Assembly: GCF_019711495.1 (NCBI RefSeq) | Contig: NZ_JAIGNM010000002.1 | Span: 605,036-669,035, forward strand | Direction of reading: 5' to 3' | Length of the DNA: 64,000 bases | Source of the DNA: Qipengyuania xiamenensis | GTDB taxonomy: Bacteria > Pseudomonadota > Alphaproteobacteria > Sphingomonadales > Sphingomonadaceae | Shown: one piece after another, positions 8,532-16,589 of the stretch | How positions within the stretch are numbered: the stretch's first letter is position 1 | Layout: each line of letters begins with the position of its first letter | Program-made: the position numbers and the translations under genes | Notes under the pieces: generated by a model | Told to the model about the DNA's origin: nothing | Seen by the model: the letters and a program-made list of their open reading frames with translations, nothing else | Database searches by the model: none

Positions 8532-9589
8532 GCGACACCGCAACCAAGACCGCGCCCGCCGCAGAGGAAGGCACTGAACGCCGCCTCAACATGATCGAGG
8601 CGATCAACGACGCGCTCGACGTGTCGATGGGCCGCGACGAAAACATCGTCATCATGGGCGAGGACGTCGGCTATTTCGGCGGCGTGTTCCGCTGCACCGC
8701 CGGGCTCCAGCAGAAATACGGCAAGAGCCGTGTGTTCGACACGCCGATTTCCGAATGCGGCATCATCGCCGCGGCAGTCGGGATGGGGGCCTATGGCCTG
8801 CGTCCGGTGCCGGAAATCCAGTTCGCCGACTACATCTATCCCGGCCTCGACCAGCTGATCTCCGAAGCGGCGCGCCTGCGCTATCGTTCGGCAGCCGAGT
8901 ACACTGCGCCGATCACCGTGCGCAGCCCCTTCGGCGGCGGCATCTTCGGCGGCCAGACCCACAGCCAGAGCCCCGAGGCGATCTTCGCCCATGTCTCCGG
9001 CCTCAAGACGGTCATCCCGGCGACGCCCTATGACGCCAAGGGCCTGCTTATCAGCGCCATCGAAGACAATGACCCGGTCATCTTCTTCGAGCCCAAGCGC
9101 ATCTACAACGGCCCGTTTTCGGGCTATTACGACAAGCCGGTCGAACCGTGGAAGCGCTTCGATGCGAGCGTCGTGCCCGAGGGTCACTACAAGATCCCGC
9201 TCGGCAAGGCGCGCTACGCGATGCAGGGTGATGAGCTCACCATCCTCGCCTACGGCACCATGGTCCACGTGGTCGAGGCGGTCTGCCGCGAGAAGGGCGT
9301 CGAGGCCGATATCGTCGACCTGCGCACCATCGTTCCGGTCGACATCGAAACCATTGAGGAATCGGTCAAGAAAACCGGCCGCTGCCTCATCGTCCACGAA
9401 GCAACGCGCACTGCCGGTTTCGGCGCTGAACTCAGCGCGCTGGTGACCGAACGCTGCTTCTACCACCTCGAAGCCCCGGTCGAACGCGTGACCGGTTTCG
9501 ATACGCCCTATCCCCACAGCCTCGAATGGGCCTATTTCCCCGGCCCGATCCGTATCGGCGAGGCCCTCGACAAGATCCTGAGCGAGTAA
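8528..9589 (+). CDS. bkdA2: Branched-chain 2-oxoacid dehydrogenase E1 component, beta subunit
   Basis: A 353-residue transketolase-like pyrimidine-binding subunit that pairs with the alpha chain to form the E1 active site. Features include NMIEAINDALDVSMGRDENIVIMGEDVG, FDTPISECGIIAAAVGMGAYGLRPVPEIQFADYI, and a C-terminal transketolase domain (VEADIVDLRTIVPVDIETI, HEATRTAGFGAELSA). It is translationally coupled to the alpha gene and lies 5 bp upstream of the E2 gene. The C-terminal PYPHSLEWAYFPGPIRI is the form seen in BCKDH beta chains. Confidence 0.92.
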   Translation: MSDTATKTAPAAEEGTERRLNMIEAINDALDVSMGRDENIVIMGEDVGYFGGVFRCTAGLQQKYGKSRVFDTPISECGIIAAAVGMGAYGLRPVPEIQFADYIYPGLDQLISEAARLRYRSAAEYTAPITVRSPFGGGIFGGQTHSQSPEAIFAHVSGLKTVIPATPYDAKGLLISAIEDNDPVIFFEPKRIYNGPFSGYYDKPVEPWKRFDASVVPEGHYKIPLGKARYAMQGDELTILAYGTMVHVVEAVCREKGVEADIVDLRTIVPVDIETIEESVKKTGRCLIVHEATRTAGFGAELSALVTERCFYHLEAPVERVTGFDTPYPHSLEWAYFPGPIRIGEALDKILSE

Positions 9590-9594
9590 TCGAC

Positions 9595-10893
9595 ATGGCG
9601 AAATTTGTATTCAACATGCCGGACATCGGCGAAGGCATTGCCGAGGCGGAAATCGTCCAGTGGCACAAGAAGGTCGGCGACACGGTCAAGGAAGACGAGG
9701 AATTCGTCGACATGATGACCGACAAGGCCACCGTGCCGATGGAAAGCCCGGTCGACGGTAAGATCCTCGAGATCGCCGGTGAAGAAGGCGACATGGTCTC
9801 GATCGGCTCGATGCTGGTGGTGATCGAGGTCGAGGGCGAAGTGCCCGAGGATGTCGCCGAGGAAGCACCGGCTCCTGCGCCCGCACCGGCTCCCAAGGCC
9901 GACGTGGTCGAAGAGCGTATCGAGGTCGAAACCTCCGACGCGAGCGATGCCGACGATGCGCTCGCTGCTGACCCCGAGCCCGAACCGCTGCCCGCACCGA
10001 CTCCGGCGCCCGAGCCTAAGCACCAAGCGAAGGTCCTCGCGACCCCCGCAGTGCGCAAGCGAGCCAAGGAATTGGGCGTCGACCTCAGCCAGGTGAAGCC
10101 TTCGGAAGAAGGTCGCATCCGTCACGGCGATCTCGACCAGTTCCTCTCCTACAACTCGGGCTATGGCGCTGCCGCCAAGACCCGCGAGGACGAGGAGAAG
10201 AAGGTCATCGGCATGCGCCGTCGCATTGCCGAGAACATGGCCGCCTCGAAGCGCAACATCCCGCACTTCTCCTATGTCGAGGAATGCGATGTCACGGACC
10301 TCGAGGTCCTGCGTGCACAGCTCAACGCCAGCCGCGGCGACAAACCCAAGCTGACGATCCTGCCGCTGCTGATCACCGCGATCTGCAAGACGCTGCCCGA
10401 CTTCCCGATGATCAACGCGCGCTACGACGACGAAGCGGGTGTGGTCACGCGCTATGGCTCGGTCAACATGGGCATGGCGGCACAGACCGATGCGGGCCTG
10501 ATGGTCCCGGTCATCAAGAATGCGCAGGCCAAGAATCTGTGGCAGCTCGCGACCGAGATTTCGCGCCTCGCCGATGCCGCGCGCAACGGCACCGCGAGGA
10601 AGGAAGAGATGGAAGGTGGCACGCTGACCGTGACTTCGCTCGGTCCGCTCGGCGGCGTAGCGACCACCCCGGTGATCAACCGCCCCGAAGTCGCGATCAT
10701 CGGTCCGAACCGGATCATCGAGCGCCCGATGTATGTCACCGGCGCAGACGGTGTGGAGCGGATCGAGAAGCGCAAGCTGATGAATATCTCGATCAGCTGC
10801 GATCACCGCGTGGTCGATGGCTGGGATGCAGCGAGCTTCATCCAGGCATTGAAGAAGCTGCTGGAAACGCCAGCGCTCATCCTCGTCGACTGA
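9595..10893 (+). CDS. bkdB: Dihydrolipoamide acyltransferase (E2) of the branched-chain 2-oxoacid dehydrogenase complex
   Basis: A 432-residue E2 subunit. Domain order: an N-terminal lipoyl domain with the modified lysine in MMTDKATVPM (about residue 44), an Ala/Pro/Glu-rich linker (about 85-140), a peripheral subunit-binding domain (ATPAVRKRAKELGVDLSQV), and a C-terminal acyltransferase domain with the catalytic SCDHRVVDGWDAA near the end. The start at 9595 is chosen because MAKFVFNMPDIGEG begins the lipoyl fold; the longer open frame from 9526 overlaps E1-beta. No E3 gene follows, so lipoamide dehydrogenase must come from another locus. Confidence 0.94.
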   Translation: MAKFVFNMPDIGEGIAEAEIVQWHKKVGDTVKEDEEFVDMMTDKATVPMESPVDGKILEIAGEEGDMVSIGSMLVVIEVEGEVPEDVAEEAPAPAPAPAPKADVVEERIEVETSDASDADDALAADPEPEPLPAPTPAPEPKHQAKVLATPAVRKRAKELGVDLSQVKPSEEGRIRHGDLDQFLSYNSGYGAAAKTREDEEKKVIGMRRRIAENMAASKRNIPHFSYVEECDVTDLEVLRAQLNASRGDKPKLTILPLLITAICKTLPDFPMINARYDDEAGVVTRYGSVNMGMAAQTDAGLMVPVIKNAQAKNLWQLATEISRLADAARNGTARKEEMEGGTLTVTSLGPLGGVATTPVINRPEVAIIGPNRIIERPMYVTGADGVERIEKRKLMNISISCDHRVVDGWDAASFIQALKKLLETPALILVD

Positions 10894-10910
10894 CGAGCAT
10901 CGCTAACTGA

Positions 10911-10944
10911 AAAAGGGGCTCCCGCTTCGGCGGGGGCCTTTTTT
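10911..10944 (+). terminator. Intrinsic terminator of the bkd operon
   Basis: An A-run, then a GC-rich stem (GGCTCCCGC / GCGGGGGCC) with a TTCG tetraloop, then six T residues. It is 18 bp past the E2 stop codon. The reverse-strand 38-residue ORF ends at its right edge, so it may terminate both. Confidence 0.88.
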
Positions 10945-11059
10945 ATTCGGCCGGTCGTTCGACCGAGACCGATTCCTGGATATCGATTGCCGATTTGGCC
11001 GCGATTGCGCCGCCGCCCAACATGGCGAGCGATGCAGCGAGAAATGCTGTCTGCAACAT
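10943..11059 (-). CDS. Possible small exported or membrane protein, 38 residues
   Basis: An ATG at 11059 on the reverse strand opens a 38-codon frame ending TAA at 10943. The peptide starts MLQTAFLAASLAMLGGGAIAAKSAID and ends VSVERPAE: a short hydrophobic N-terminus that looks like a signal peptide or single membrane helix with an AIAA-K cleavage-like site, then a polar tail of about 17 residues. A G5 run about eight bases upstream could serve as the ribosome binding site. It fills an otherwise empty interval between the bkd terminator and tRNA-Asp. I know no family for it; it could be a chance frame. Confidence 0.4.
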   Translation of the reverse strand: MLQTAFLAASLAMLGGGAIAAKSAIDIQESVSVERPAE

Positions 11060-11112
11060 ATCGAAACCCCCGTTTGCCCCACGTGATTTCGATGGTCAGG
11101 TTCGACCCGAAA

Positions 11113-11131
11113 GGTAAATTTCGGGTAAATT
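11113..11131. repeat. GGTAAATT direct repeat with 11-bp period
   Basis: GGTAAATT occurs at 11113-11120 and again at 11124-11131, one helical turn apart, in AT-rich intergenic DNA about 55-70 bp upstream of the small reverse-strand ORF and downstream of no gene. The spacing is typical of tandem operator half-sites. It lies near the likely promoter zone of the 38-residue ORF. Purely positional evidence; no regulator is assigned. Confidence 0.4.
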
Positions 11132-11185
11132 CCAGCCTCCTGCGCTGCGTTGAAAAAAAGAGCGAAAAAAGGCGCTCAATTTGCG

Positions 11186-11214
11186 TTGACAGGAATCGGA
11201 GCCTCCACTAGATG
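11186..11214 (+). promoter_or_regulatory. Promoter for tRNA-Asp
   Basis: TTGACA (11186-11191), a 17-bp spacer and TAGATG (11209-11214), about 33 bp upstream of the mature tRNA 5' end. The -35 is a perfect consensus, as expected for a strongly expressed stable RNA gene. Confidence 0.65.
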
Positions 11215-11247
11215 CGCGGCTCCCAAGGGGGCGCTACAGCGCAATGC

Positions 11248-11324
11248 GCGGGTGTAGCTCAGTTGGTTAGAGTATCGGCCTGTCACGCCGAGGGTCGCGG
11301 GTTCGAGTCCCGTCACTCGCGCCA
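11248..11324 (+). tRNA. tRNA-Asp (anticodon GTC)
   Basis: Cloverleaf with acceptor GCGGGTG/CACTCGC, D-arm TAGCTCAGTTGGTTAGA, anticodon loop CTGTCAC giving GTC, T-loop GTTCGAGTCC, discriminator G and encoded CCA. A bidirectional terminator follows 18 bp downstream. Confidence 0.97.
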
Positions 11325-11342
11325 CCTTGGGATTATTCTTCG

Positions 11343-11369
11343 AAAAGCCGCCTTCGGGCGGCTTTTTTC
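11343..11369. terminator. Bidirectional terminator between tRNA-Asp and the symporter gene
   Basis: AAAAGCCGCC, TTCG loop, GGCGGCTTTTTT. The A-run on one side and T-run on the other make it work in both directions, ending tRNA-Asp rightward and the convergent symporter gene leftward (whose stop codon abuts it). Confidence 0.88.
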
Positions 11370-12804
11370 ATGCCTGCGGTCCGGCTTTCGCTTCGGCCAG
11401 CTTGCGCAGGTTTTCCTCGTGTCCCGCCTTGTCGATCCGGTAGCGTGAAACGCAATAGAGGGCGCCCAGATAAAGCAGCAGCAGAGTGGGGGCGTAATAG
11501 GCGCCCAGCATCCACAGCGTATCGCTCGAAACGGTTTCGGGAGCTGCCCCTTCGGGAAAGGCGATGATCGAAAGGATCGTGCCCGCAGCCGCCACGCCGA
11601 TGCCCTGCGTGACCTTCCGGGTGAAGGTGGAGGCTGCGTAATAGACGCCTTCGTTGCGGCGTCCGGTGCGGACCTGGTTGGATTCAACGAGATCGGCGAT
11701 CATCGAATAGGCGACAGCCTGCGTTGCGATGATGAGAGCAAGGTCGATGACATTGATGCTCATCACCAACGGAAACAGGATCGGATCGCCGTTTTCGGGC
11801 ATCAACCCGGCTAGCCGCAGCAGGACCGGTGCGGGCTGGATGGTGAAGGCGAGCAGGCCCAGGCCGATCACCGATTCCTTCTTGCCGAACCTCCTCACGC
11901 TCCACGGGGCGATCAGGAAGCCGAAGAGCGCGGACAGCAAGACGGTGCAGGTCCAGATGAAGATCTGGAATTCCTCGAAACCCCAGAAGTATCGAAGCAT
12001 CAGGAAGGAAAGGGCCGCTGCCAGGCCCGATGCAATCGCGAACAGGACCGTGGCAAAGAACAGGGCGATGAAACTCTTCTCGCTCAGTGTCTCGACCATC
12101 TCCCGGAAGATGCGCCGCACTCCGAAGCGCTCTCCGGTCGCGACCGGGCGGTGGAGGTGCGGAATACGATGATGGGTGCCGATGGCTGAAATAAGAATGG
12201 CGGTCAGTATCAGTATCGAGCCGATGATCCCGTAGGTCGCGTAGGCGCCCCTGTCGAGCATGCCCATCGGTCCGGTCATCAGCGCGCCGAACATGATGAT
12301 GCTCATCATGCTGCCACCGGTCCAGCCGAAGAACAGGCGGTAGGACTGGAGGCTGGTACGCTCTTCGTAATCCGAGGTCAGTTCAGGGATGAGGGCGGAG
12401 CTCGGCGTCTCGTAAAAGGTGATGAAAGTGCGGATCAGCACAGCCAGCCCGGTCAGGTAGAGAAATAGCCCGGTCTGGCCCCAGTCGGGCGGATTCCACA
12501 GCAGGAAATAGCTCAGCGCCACGGGCATGGCGGCTGCGTACATGAAGGGATGGCGGCGGCCCCAGCGGCTATGGAAATTGTCCGACCAGTAGCCGACCAG
12601 CGGATCGGAGATCGCATCGAAGGTCAGTGCGATGAAGATCGCAAGACCCACGAGGCCCGGCTCCAGACCGATTACAGTGCCGTAGAAGAGCAACAGGAAG
12701 TAGTCGAAGCCGTTGTTCTTGATGCCGAAAGCCGCCGCACCGAAACCGTGCGCTAGCTTCAGACCGACCGACGGTTTGTCGGATACCCCCGCAGTGGTCG
12801 CCAT
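11368..12804 (-). CDS. MFS transporter of the glycoside-pentoside-hexuronide:cation symporter type
   Basis: A 478-residue protein with about 12 hydrophobic segments. GPH/MFS_2 features are visible: FGIKNNGFDYFLLLFYGTVIGL in the first helix region, DAISDPLVGYWSDNFHSRWGRRHPFMYAAAMP (the conserved D..DP..G..SD....GRRRP-type loop between helices 2 and 3), and a second-half VMSINVIDLALIIATQAVAYSMIADLVE. Such proteins import sugars or glycosides with Na+ or H+. The substrate is unknown: no hydrolase or sugar kinase neighbours it. It is monocistronic, ending at the shared terminator. Confidence 0.86.
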   Translation of the reverse strand: MATTAGVSDKPSVGLKLAHGFGAAAFGIKNNGFDYFLLLFYGTVIGLEPGLVGLAIFIALTFDAISDPLVGYWSDNFHSRWGRRHPFMYAAAMPVALSYFLLWNPPDWGQTGLFLYLTGLAVLIRTFITFYETPSSALIPELTSDYEERTSLQSYRLFFGWTGGSMMSIIMFGALMTGPMGMLDRGAYATYGIIGSILILTAILISAIGTHHRIPHLHRPVATGERFGVRRIFREMVETLSEKSFIALFFATVLFAIASGLAAALSFLMLRYFWGFEEFQIFIWTCTVLLSALFGFLIAPWSVRRFGKKESVIGLGLLAFTIQPAPVLLRLAGLMPENGDPILFPLVMSINVIDLALIIATQAVAYSMIADLVESNQVRTGRRNEGVYYAASTFTRKVTQGIGVAAAGTILSIIAFPEGAAPETVSSDTLWMLGAYYAPTLLLLYLGALYCVSRYRIDKAGHEENLRKLAEAKAGPQA

Positions 12805-12854
12805 ATTCTCTCCCTTGGGGAAAGGAGGCTAGGGATGACTTCGCCGCTTGGCAA

Positions 12855-13070
12855 TCAGCGCCAGTTGCCGGTTTCCATCCACTTGAGGAACCGGCCCAGC
12901 GGCAGGAGCCATATAAGGCCGAGGAACAGGTAGATCACGGTCTGTGCAAGTGCAGGCCAGTCACCGATAAGACCCGGCAGGTACCGCGCAATCACTATGC
13001 CGTAGACCAGAAGGCCGATCAGGAGGCCCAGCAGGCCGACCGGAATGCGCCAGGTTGGTTCTTCTCTCAT
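12855..13070 (-). CDS. DUF2842 family small membrane protein
   Basis: A 71-residue protein with two hydrophobic helices (IPVGLLGLLIGLLVYGIVIA and TVIYLFLGLIWLLPLGRFLKWM) separated by RYLPGLIGDWPALAQ; the closing PLGRFLKWM segment matches the alphaproteobacterial DUF2842 pattern. The start overlaps the stop of the 5-formyl-THF cyclo-ligase gene as ATGA, so the two are translationally coupled. Function unknown. Confidence 0.75.
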   Translation of the reverse strand: MREEPTWRIPVGLLGLLIGLLVYGIVIARYLPGLIGDWPALAQTVIYLFLGLIWLLPLGRFLKWMETGNWR

Positions 13071-13639
13071 GCGAACGGTCCGTAGATGCGGGTTGGGGTC
13101 ACGACGGCGTCGAGACGGCGGTCATGCGGCTCGACCGGCAGCTCTTCCGCCAGCTGGCAATCCCACGCAAGCCCGATAGCCGTAACATCCTCGCGGTTCT
13201 CGAGCCAGCGATCGTAGTGGCCACCCCCCTGTCCGAGCCGGTCGCCTTCCGCAGTAAAGCCCACCAGCGGGACAAGCAGGACCTGCGGCTCGACAACCGG
13301 CGCATCGGGTGATGGCTGGAGCAGGCCGAAGGGTCCGACTTCGAGATCTTCCTCGTCGAACGGATCGAGATGCCGGGCGAATTCCATTGGCGAATTGCGC
13401 GTCTTGAAGCGGGGGAGTGCGACCTCGTGGCCGCGTTCGAGGAAGAACTTGGCATAGGAGGCCGCAGGCGCTTCGAAGGGATCGGCACGATACAGGCCGA
13501 CGGTCGTGCCTTCGGGCACGAGGTCGAGCAGCGGCGCCGGAGGGCGGTGGAAGACCAGCCCGCGCATGCTTTCGGGCAGCTGTGCGACATGGTCGCGTCG
13601 CATGCTGCGGAGAATTTTACGGAGTTGGTCCTTGGTCAC
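13067..13639 (-). CDS. 5-formyltetrahydrofolate cyclo-ligase
   Basis: A 190-residue enzyme that converts 5-formyl-THF to 5,10-methenyl-THF using ATP, recycling a folate that inhibits one-carbon enzymes. The family signature is the GQGGGHYDRW loop (usual form GxGGGYYDR), preceded by VLLVPLVGFTAEGDRLG, with basic residues KILRSMRRD near the N-terminus. It lies downstream of zapA and a probable 6S RNA, the same order as ygfE(zapA)-ssrS-ygfA in gamma-proteobacteria. Confidence 0.92.
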   Translation of the reverse strand: MTKDQLRKILRSMRRDHVAQLPESMRGLVFHRPPAPLLDLVPEGTTVGLYRADPFEAPAASYAKFFLERGHEVALPRFKTRNSPMEFARHLDPFDEEDLEVGPFGLLQPSPDAPVVEPQVLLVPLVGFTAEGDRLGQGGGHYDRWLENREDVTAIGLAWDCQLAEELPVEPHDRRLDAVVTPTRIYGPFA

Positions 13640-13699
13640 GCCTTGCCTGCTCCCGCATTGAATGCCGATGCCCGGCCACCGCGCTCAAGCAGCGAAGCG

Positions 13700-13860
13700 G
13701 TAGCGCGAAAAGATTGTGGCGGGACCACTATGGGTCGTTTCCGGAAAATCCTCTGACGCCTTCACGTCAGGTGGGCGCCGTATATCCAGATCGCCAGGAC
13801 GAACCCGCCAACCCGGTAGGGACAGCTCCCTTGGATTGCTTATAGCCTCAGGGATATTCA
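13700..13860 (-). ncRNA. ssrS: Candidate 6S RNA between zapA and the cyclo-ligase gene (ends approximate)
   Basis: The 257-bp interval between zapA and the 5-formyl-THF cyclo-ligase gene has no open frame but folds as one long interrupted hairpin on the reverse strand. A terminal stem CTGACG/CGTCAG closes a six-base loop, TCTGGA/TCCGGA sits below it, and GGGTTG/CGACCC plus ACC/GGT below that, with unpaired stretches between. A TATAAG element (13844-13839) could be the -10, giving a start near 13831. The location is the established site of the 6S RNA gene in many proteobacteria. Without covariance-model scoring, synteny is the main support. Confidence 0.5.
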
Positions 13861-13896
13861 TGCGGCTCGTGCCGAGCAGCCCCGCCGAGCGTTTAC

Positions 13897-14223
13897 TTAG
13901 GAGGCCGAGGCCTCACCCTCAAGAGCCGATGCTGCACCTTCGAGCGCATTTGCGACGCGCTCCAGCCTAATCGCCAGCGCATCGGTGTCGATTCCAGGAT
14001 CGGGCGGGTGCGATTGCGCCGCATTGCGCGCGTCGGTCAGTTCGTCGGCGAGCAGGATAGCGGCGAACAGCAGGTTCTTCGCTTCGTTGCTGGTCGCGTT
14101 CTTGCCCATGCCGCTGATCTTGTCGTCAACCATCTGGGCAAGGCCGCGCACCTTGTCTTCCTGCCCGTTGGCGGTCGAGACGGTATAGACGCGCCCGCCG
14201 ACCTGCAGCTTGACGTCGCTCAT
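13897..14223 (-). CDS. zapA: Cell division protein ZapA
   Basis: A 108-residue protein that bundles FtsZ at midcell. The N-terminal half matches ZapA: VKLQVGGRVYTVSTANGQEDKVRGLAQMVDDKI, with the conserved GQE..V..LA..VD pattern, followed by a long helix (EAKNLLFAAILLADEL) for dimer/tetramer coiled-coil contacts and an alanine-rich C-terminal helix. The start at 14223 overlaps the stop of the small coiled-coil gene upstream (ATGA). A longer upstream reading frame is not supported. Confidence 0.9.
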   Translation of the reverse strand: MSDVKLQVGGRVYTVSTANGQEDKVRGLAQMVDDKISGMGKNATSNEAKNLLFAAILLADELTDARNAAQSHPPDPGIDTDALAIRLERVANALEGAASALEGEASAS

Positions 14224-14414
14224 TGCTCGAGTCTTTCGATCAGGGTGTCGAGTTCGCGCAGATTGCTCGCGACACGCAACTTCAGCGCCTCGTGCGCCTC
14301 TGCCAGTCGGCTGTCGTCCGCAGGCGCGGATCGCGGAAGCGCGGCTTGTGTTTCGATGCGTGCGAGGGCTTTTTCGAGCCGCTCCAGCGCGCCGTGGATA
14401 CGTGTTTCGCTCAT
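14220..14414 (-). CDS. Small predicted coiled-coil protein upstream of zapA
   Basis: A 64-residue, highly charged protein (starts MSETRIHGALERLEKALARIE, ends LRELDTLIERLEQ) with heptad-like leucine spacing at both ends, so likely a coiled coil. It is translationally coupled to zapA through an ATGA overlap, which suggests a role with ZapA or in division, but this is inference. The arrangement is common in sphingomonads. No catalytic motif is visible. Confidence 0.75.
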   Translation of the reverse strand: MSETRIHGALERLEKALARIETQAALPRSAPADDSRLAEAHEALKLRVASNLRELDTLIERLEQ

Positions 14415-14594
14415 CAGGGCTTCGCAAATACCAAGATTGGCCCGCAACGGCAAAGGCTTGGGCCCGCCTGTTGATAAATTGCGCCAAGACGATGAAGGCG
14501 CGGATCGTGCGGCCACTCGGGTTGACCTCGCGCGCGCCCTCCGCGAAGGGTTCCCACGCGTCGAATCGCCACACATTTTCGGAGAATAATCCCC

Positions 14595-16574
14595 ATGAGT
14601 CTCGACACTGCTCGCATGGTCCAGATGGCCAATGCCATCAGGGCACTTTCGATGGATGCGGTGCAGGCGGCGAACTCGGGGCATCCCGGCATGCCGATGG
14701 GCATGGCCGATGTGGCGACCGTGTTGTGGAGCGAATACCTCAAGCACGATCCGGCGTCCCCTGACTGGGCCGACCGCGACCGTTTCGTCCTGTCCGCTGG
14801 CCACGGCTCGATGCTGATCTACTCGCTGCTGCACCTGTCGGGATATGCGGCGCCGACGATGGACGACATCCGCAACTTCCGCCAGCTCGGCAGCCCGTGC
14901 GCAGGCCATCCGGAAAACTTCCTGCTCGACGGCGTGGAATCGACCACGGGCCCGCTGGGGCAGGGCCTCGCAATGGCGGTCGGCATGGCCATCGCCGAGC
15001 GCAAGCTGAACGCGGACTTCGGTGACGATATCGTCGACCACAAGACCTGGGTTATCGCCGGTGACGGCTGCCTGATGGAAGGTATCAACCACGAGGCGAT
15101 CGGTCTTGCCGGTCACCTGAAGCTCGGCCGCATGAACGTGCTGTGGGACGACAACCAGATCACCATCGACGGCGGCACCGACCTGTCGACCAGCGAAGAC
15201 ATCAAGGCCCGCTACGCGGCGACCGGCTGGCATGTCGTCAGCTGCGACGGCCATGATTTCGACGATATCCGTCGCGCACTCGATGAAGCGCAGGCAGACG
15301 AGCGTCCGTCGCTAGTTGCCTGCCGCACGGTCATCGGCAAGGGTGCGCCCAACAAGCAGGGCACCAGCGCCACCCACGGTGCGCCGCTGGGTGACGAGGA
15401 AATCTCGGCCGCGCGCGACGTGCTCGGCTGGGACTACAAGCCTTTCGAAATTCCCGAGCAGGTCCTGTCGGACTGGCGCGGCACCGCCGACGCTGGTGCA
15501 AAGGCGCATAGCGAATGGAATGACCGTCTTTCCGCCGACAGCCAGCGCGCCGAATTCGAGCGCCGCATGTCGGGCGACCTGCCCGCCAAGTTCAGCCTCG
15601 ACAATTACATCCAGTCGCTGATGAAGGAGCCGGTCAAGGTCGCTACCCGCAAGGCGAGCGAAATGGCTCTCGACAAGATCAACGCCATGTTGCCGGACAC
15701 GATGGGCGGCAGCGCCGACCTGACGGGCTCGAACAACACCAAGGCGGGCGGCATCGGCCCGTTCACGGCAGACGACTACTCTGGCCGCTACATCTACTAC
15801 GGTATCCGCGAATTCGGCATGGCCGCGGCCATGAACGGCATGGCGCTGCACGGGGGCGTGATCCCTTACGGCGGCACCTTCCTCGTCTTCACCGACTATT
15901 GCCGCGCGGCGATCCGCCTGTCAGCCCTGCAGCAGGTCCGCGCGATCTATGTTATGACGCATGACAGCATCGGGCTTGGCGAAGATGGCCCGACACACCA
16001 GCCGGTCGAGCATGTGCAGAGCCTGCGCATGATCCCGAACCTGCTCGTGATGCGCCCCGCCGACGCGGTCGAGACGGCAGAGTGCTGGGACATCGCGCTG
16101 CGCAGCAAGGACCGCCCTGCGGTGCTGGCGCTGAGCCGCCAGAACCTGCCGCAGGTGCGCAACCATCCCGAAGAGACGGATATGAGCTCGAAGGGCGCCT
16201 ATCGCCTCAAGAAGGCGGGCAACGCGCACAAGGTGACTCTCGTTGCGAGTGGTTCGGAAGTGCATCTCGCGCTTGCCTGCGCCGACGAACTGGAAAAGCA
16301 GGGTGTCGGCGCCAGCGTGGTTTCGATGGTCTGCACCCAGCTCTTCGACGAGCAGGACGAGGCATACCGCAAGGACATGATCCCGGCATCGAGCCTGCGC
16401 GTCAGCATCGAGGCGGGCACCACATTCGGCTGGGAACGCTACACCGGCGAAAACGGCCTCAACATCGGGATCGACAGCTTCGGCGCCAGTGCGCCGGCAG
16501 GCGATCTCTTCAAGAAATTCGGTTTCACGGCGGACGCTATCGTTCCGCAAATCATGAACAAATTGAACGGTTAA
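14595..16574 (+). CDS. tkt: Transketolase
   Basis: A 659-residue ThDP enzyme of the non-oxidative pentose phosphate pathway. Visible landmarks: AANSGHPGMPMGMADV (substrate His), AGHGSMLIYSLLHLSGY, TGPLGQGLAMAVGMA, the ThDP motif GDGCLMEG with DDNQITIDG about residues 155-192, EDGPTHQPVEH in the pyrimidine domain, and FGASAPAGDLFKKFGFT at the C-terminus. It heads an operon whose next genes follow at 15, 11 and 4 bp (gap, pgk, oxygenase), so pentose and triose metabolism are expressed together. Confidence 0.97.
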   Translation: MSLDTARMVQMANAIRALSMDAVQAANSGHPGMPMGMADVATVLWSEYLKHDPASPDWADRDRFVLSAGHGSMLIYSLLHLSGYAAPTMDDIRNFRQLGSPCAGHPENFLLDGVESTTGPLGQGLAMAVGMAIAERKLNADFGDDIVDHKTWVIAGDGCLMEGINHEAIGLAGHLKLGRMNVLWDDNQITIDGGTDLSTSEDIKARYAATGWHVVSCDGHDFDDIRRALDEAQADERPSLVACRTVIGKGAPNKQGTSATHGAPLGDEEISAARDVLGWDYKPFEIPEQVLSDWRGTADAGAKAHSEWNDRLSADSQRAEFERRMSGDLPAKFSLDNYIQSLMKEPVKVATRKASEMALDKINAMLPDTMGGSADLTGSNNTKAGGIGPFTADDYSGRYIYYGIREFGMAAAMNGMALHGGVIPYGGTFLVFTDYCRAAIRLSALQQVRAIYVMTHDSIGLGEDGPTHQPVEHVQSLRMIPNLLVMRPADAVETAECWDIALRSKDRPAVLALSRQNLPQVRNHPEETDMSSKGAYRLKKAGNAHKVTLVASGSEVHLALACADELEKQGVGASVVSMVCTQLFDEQDEAYRKDMIPASSLRVSIEAGTTFGWERYTGENGLNIGIDSFGASAPAGDLFKKFGFTADAIVPQIMNKLNG

Positions 16575-16589
16575 GCAGGAGCTTTTCGC

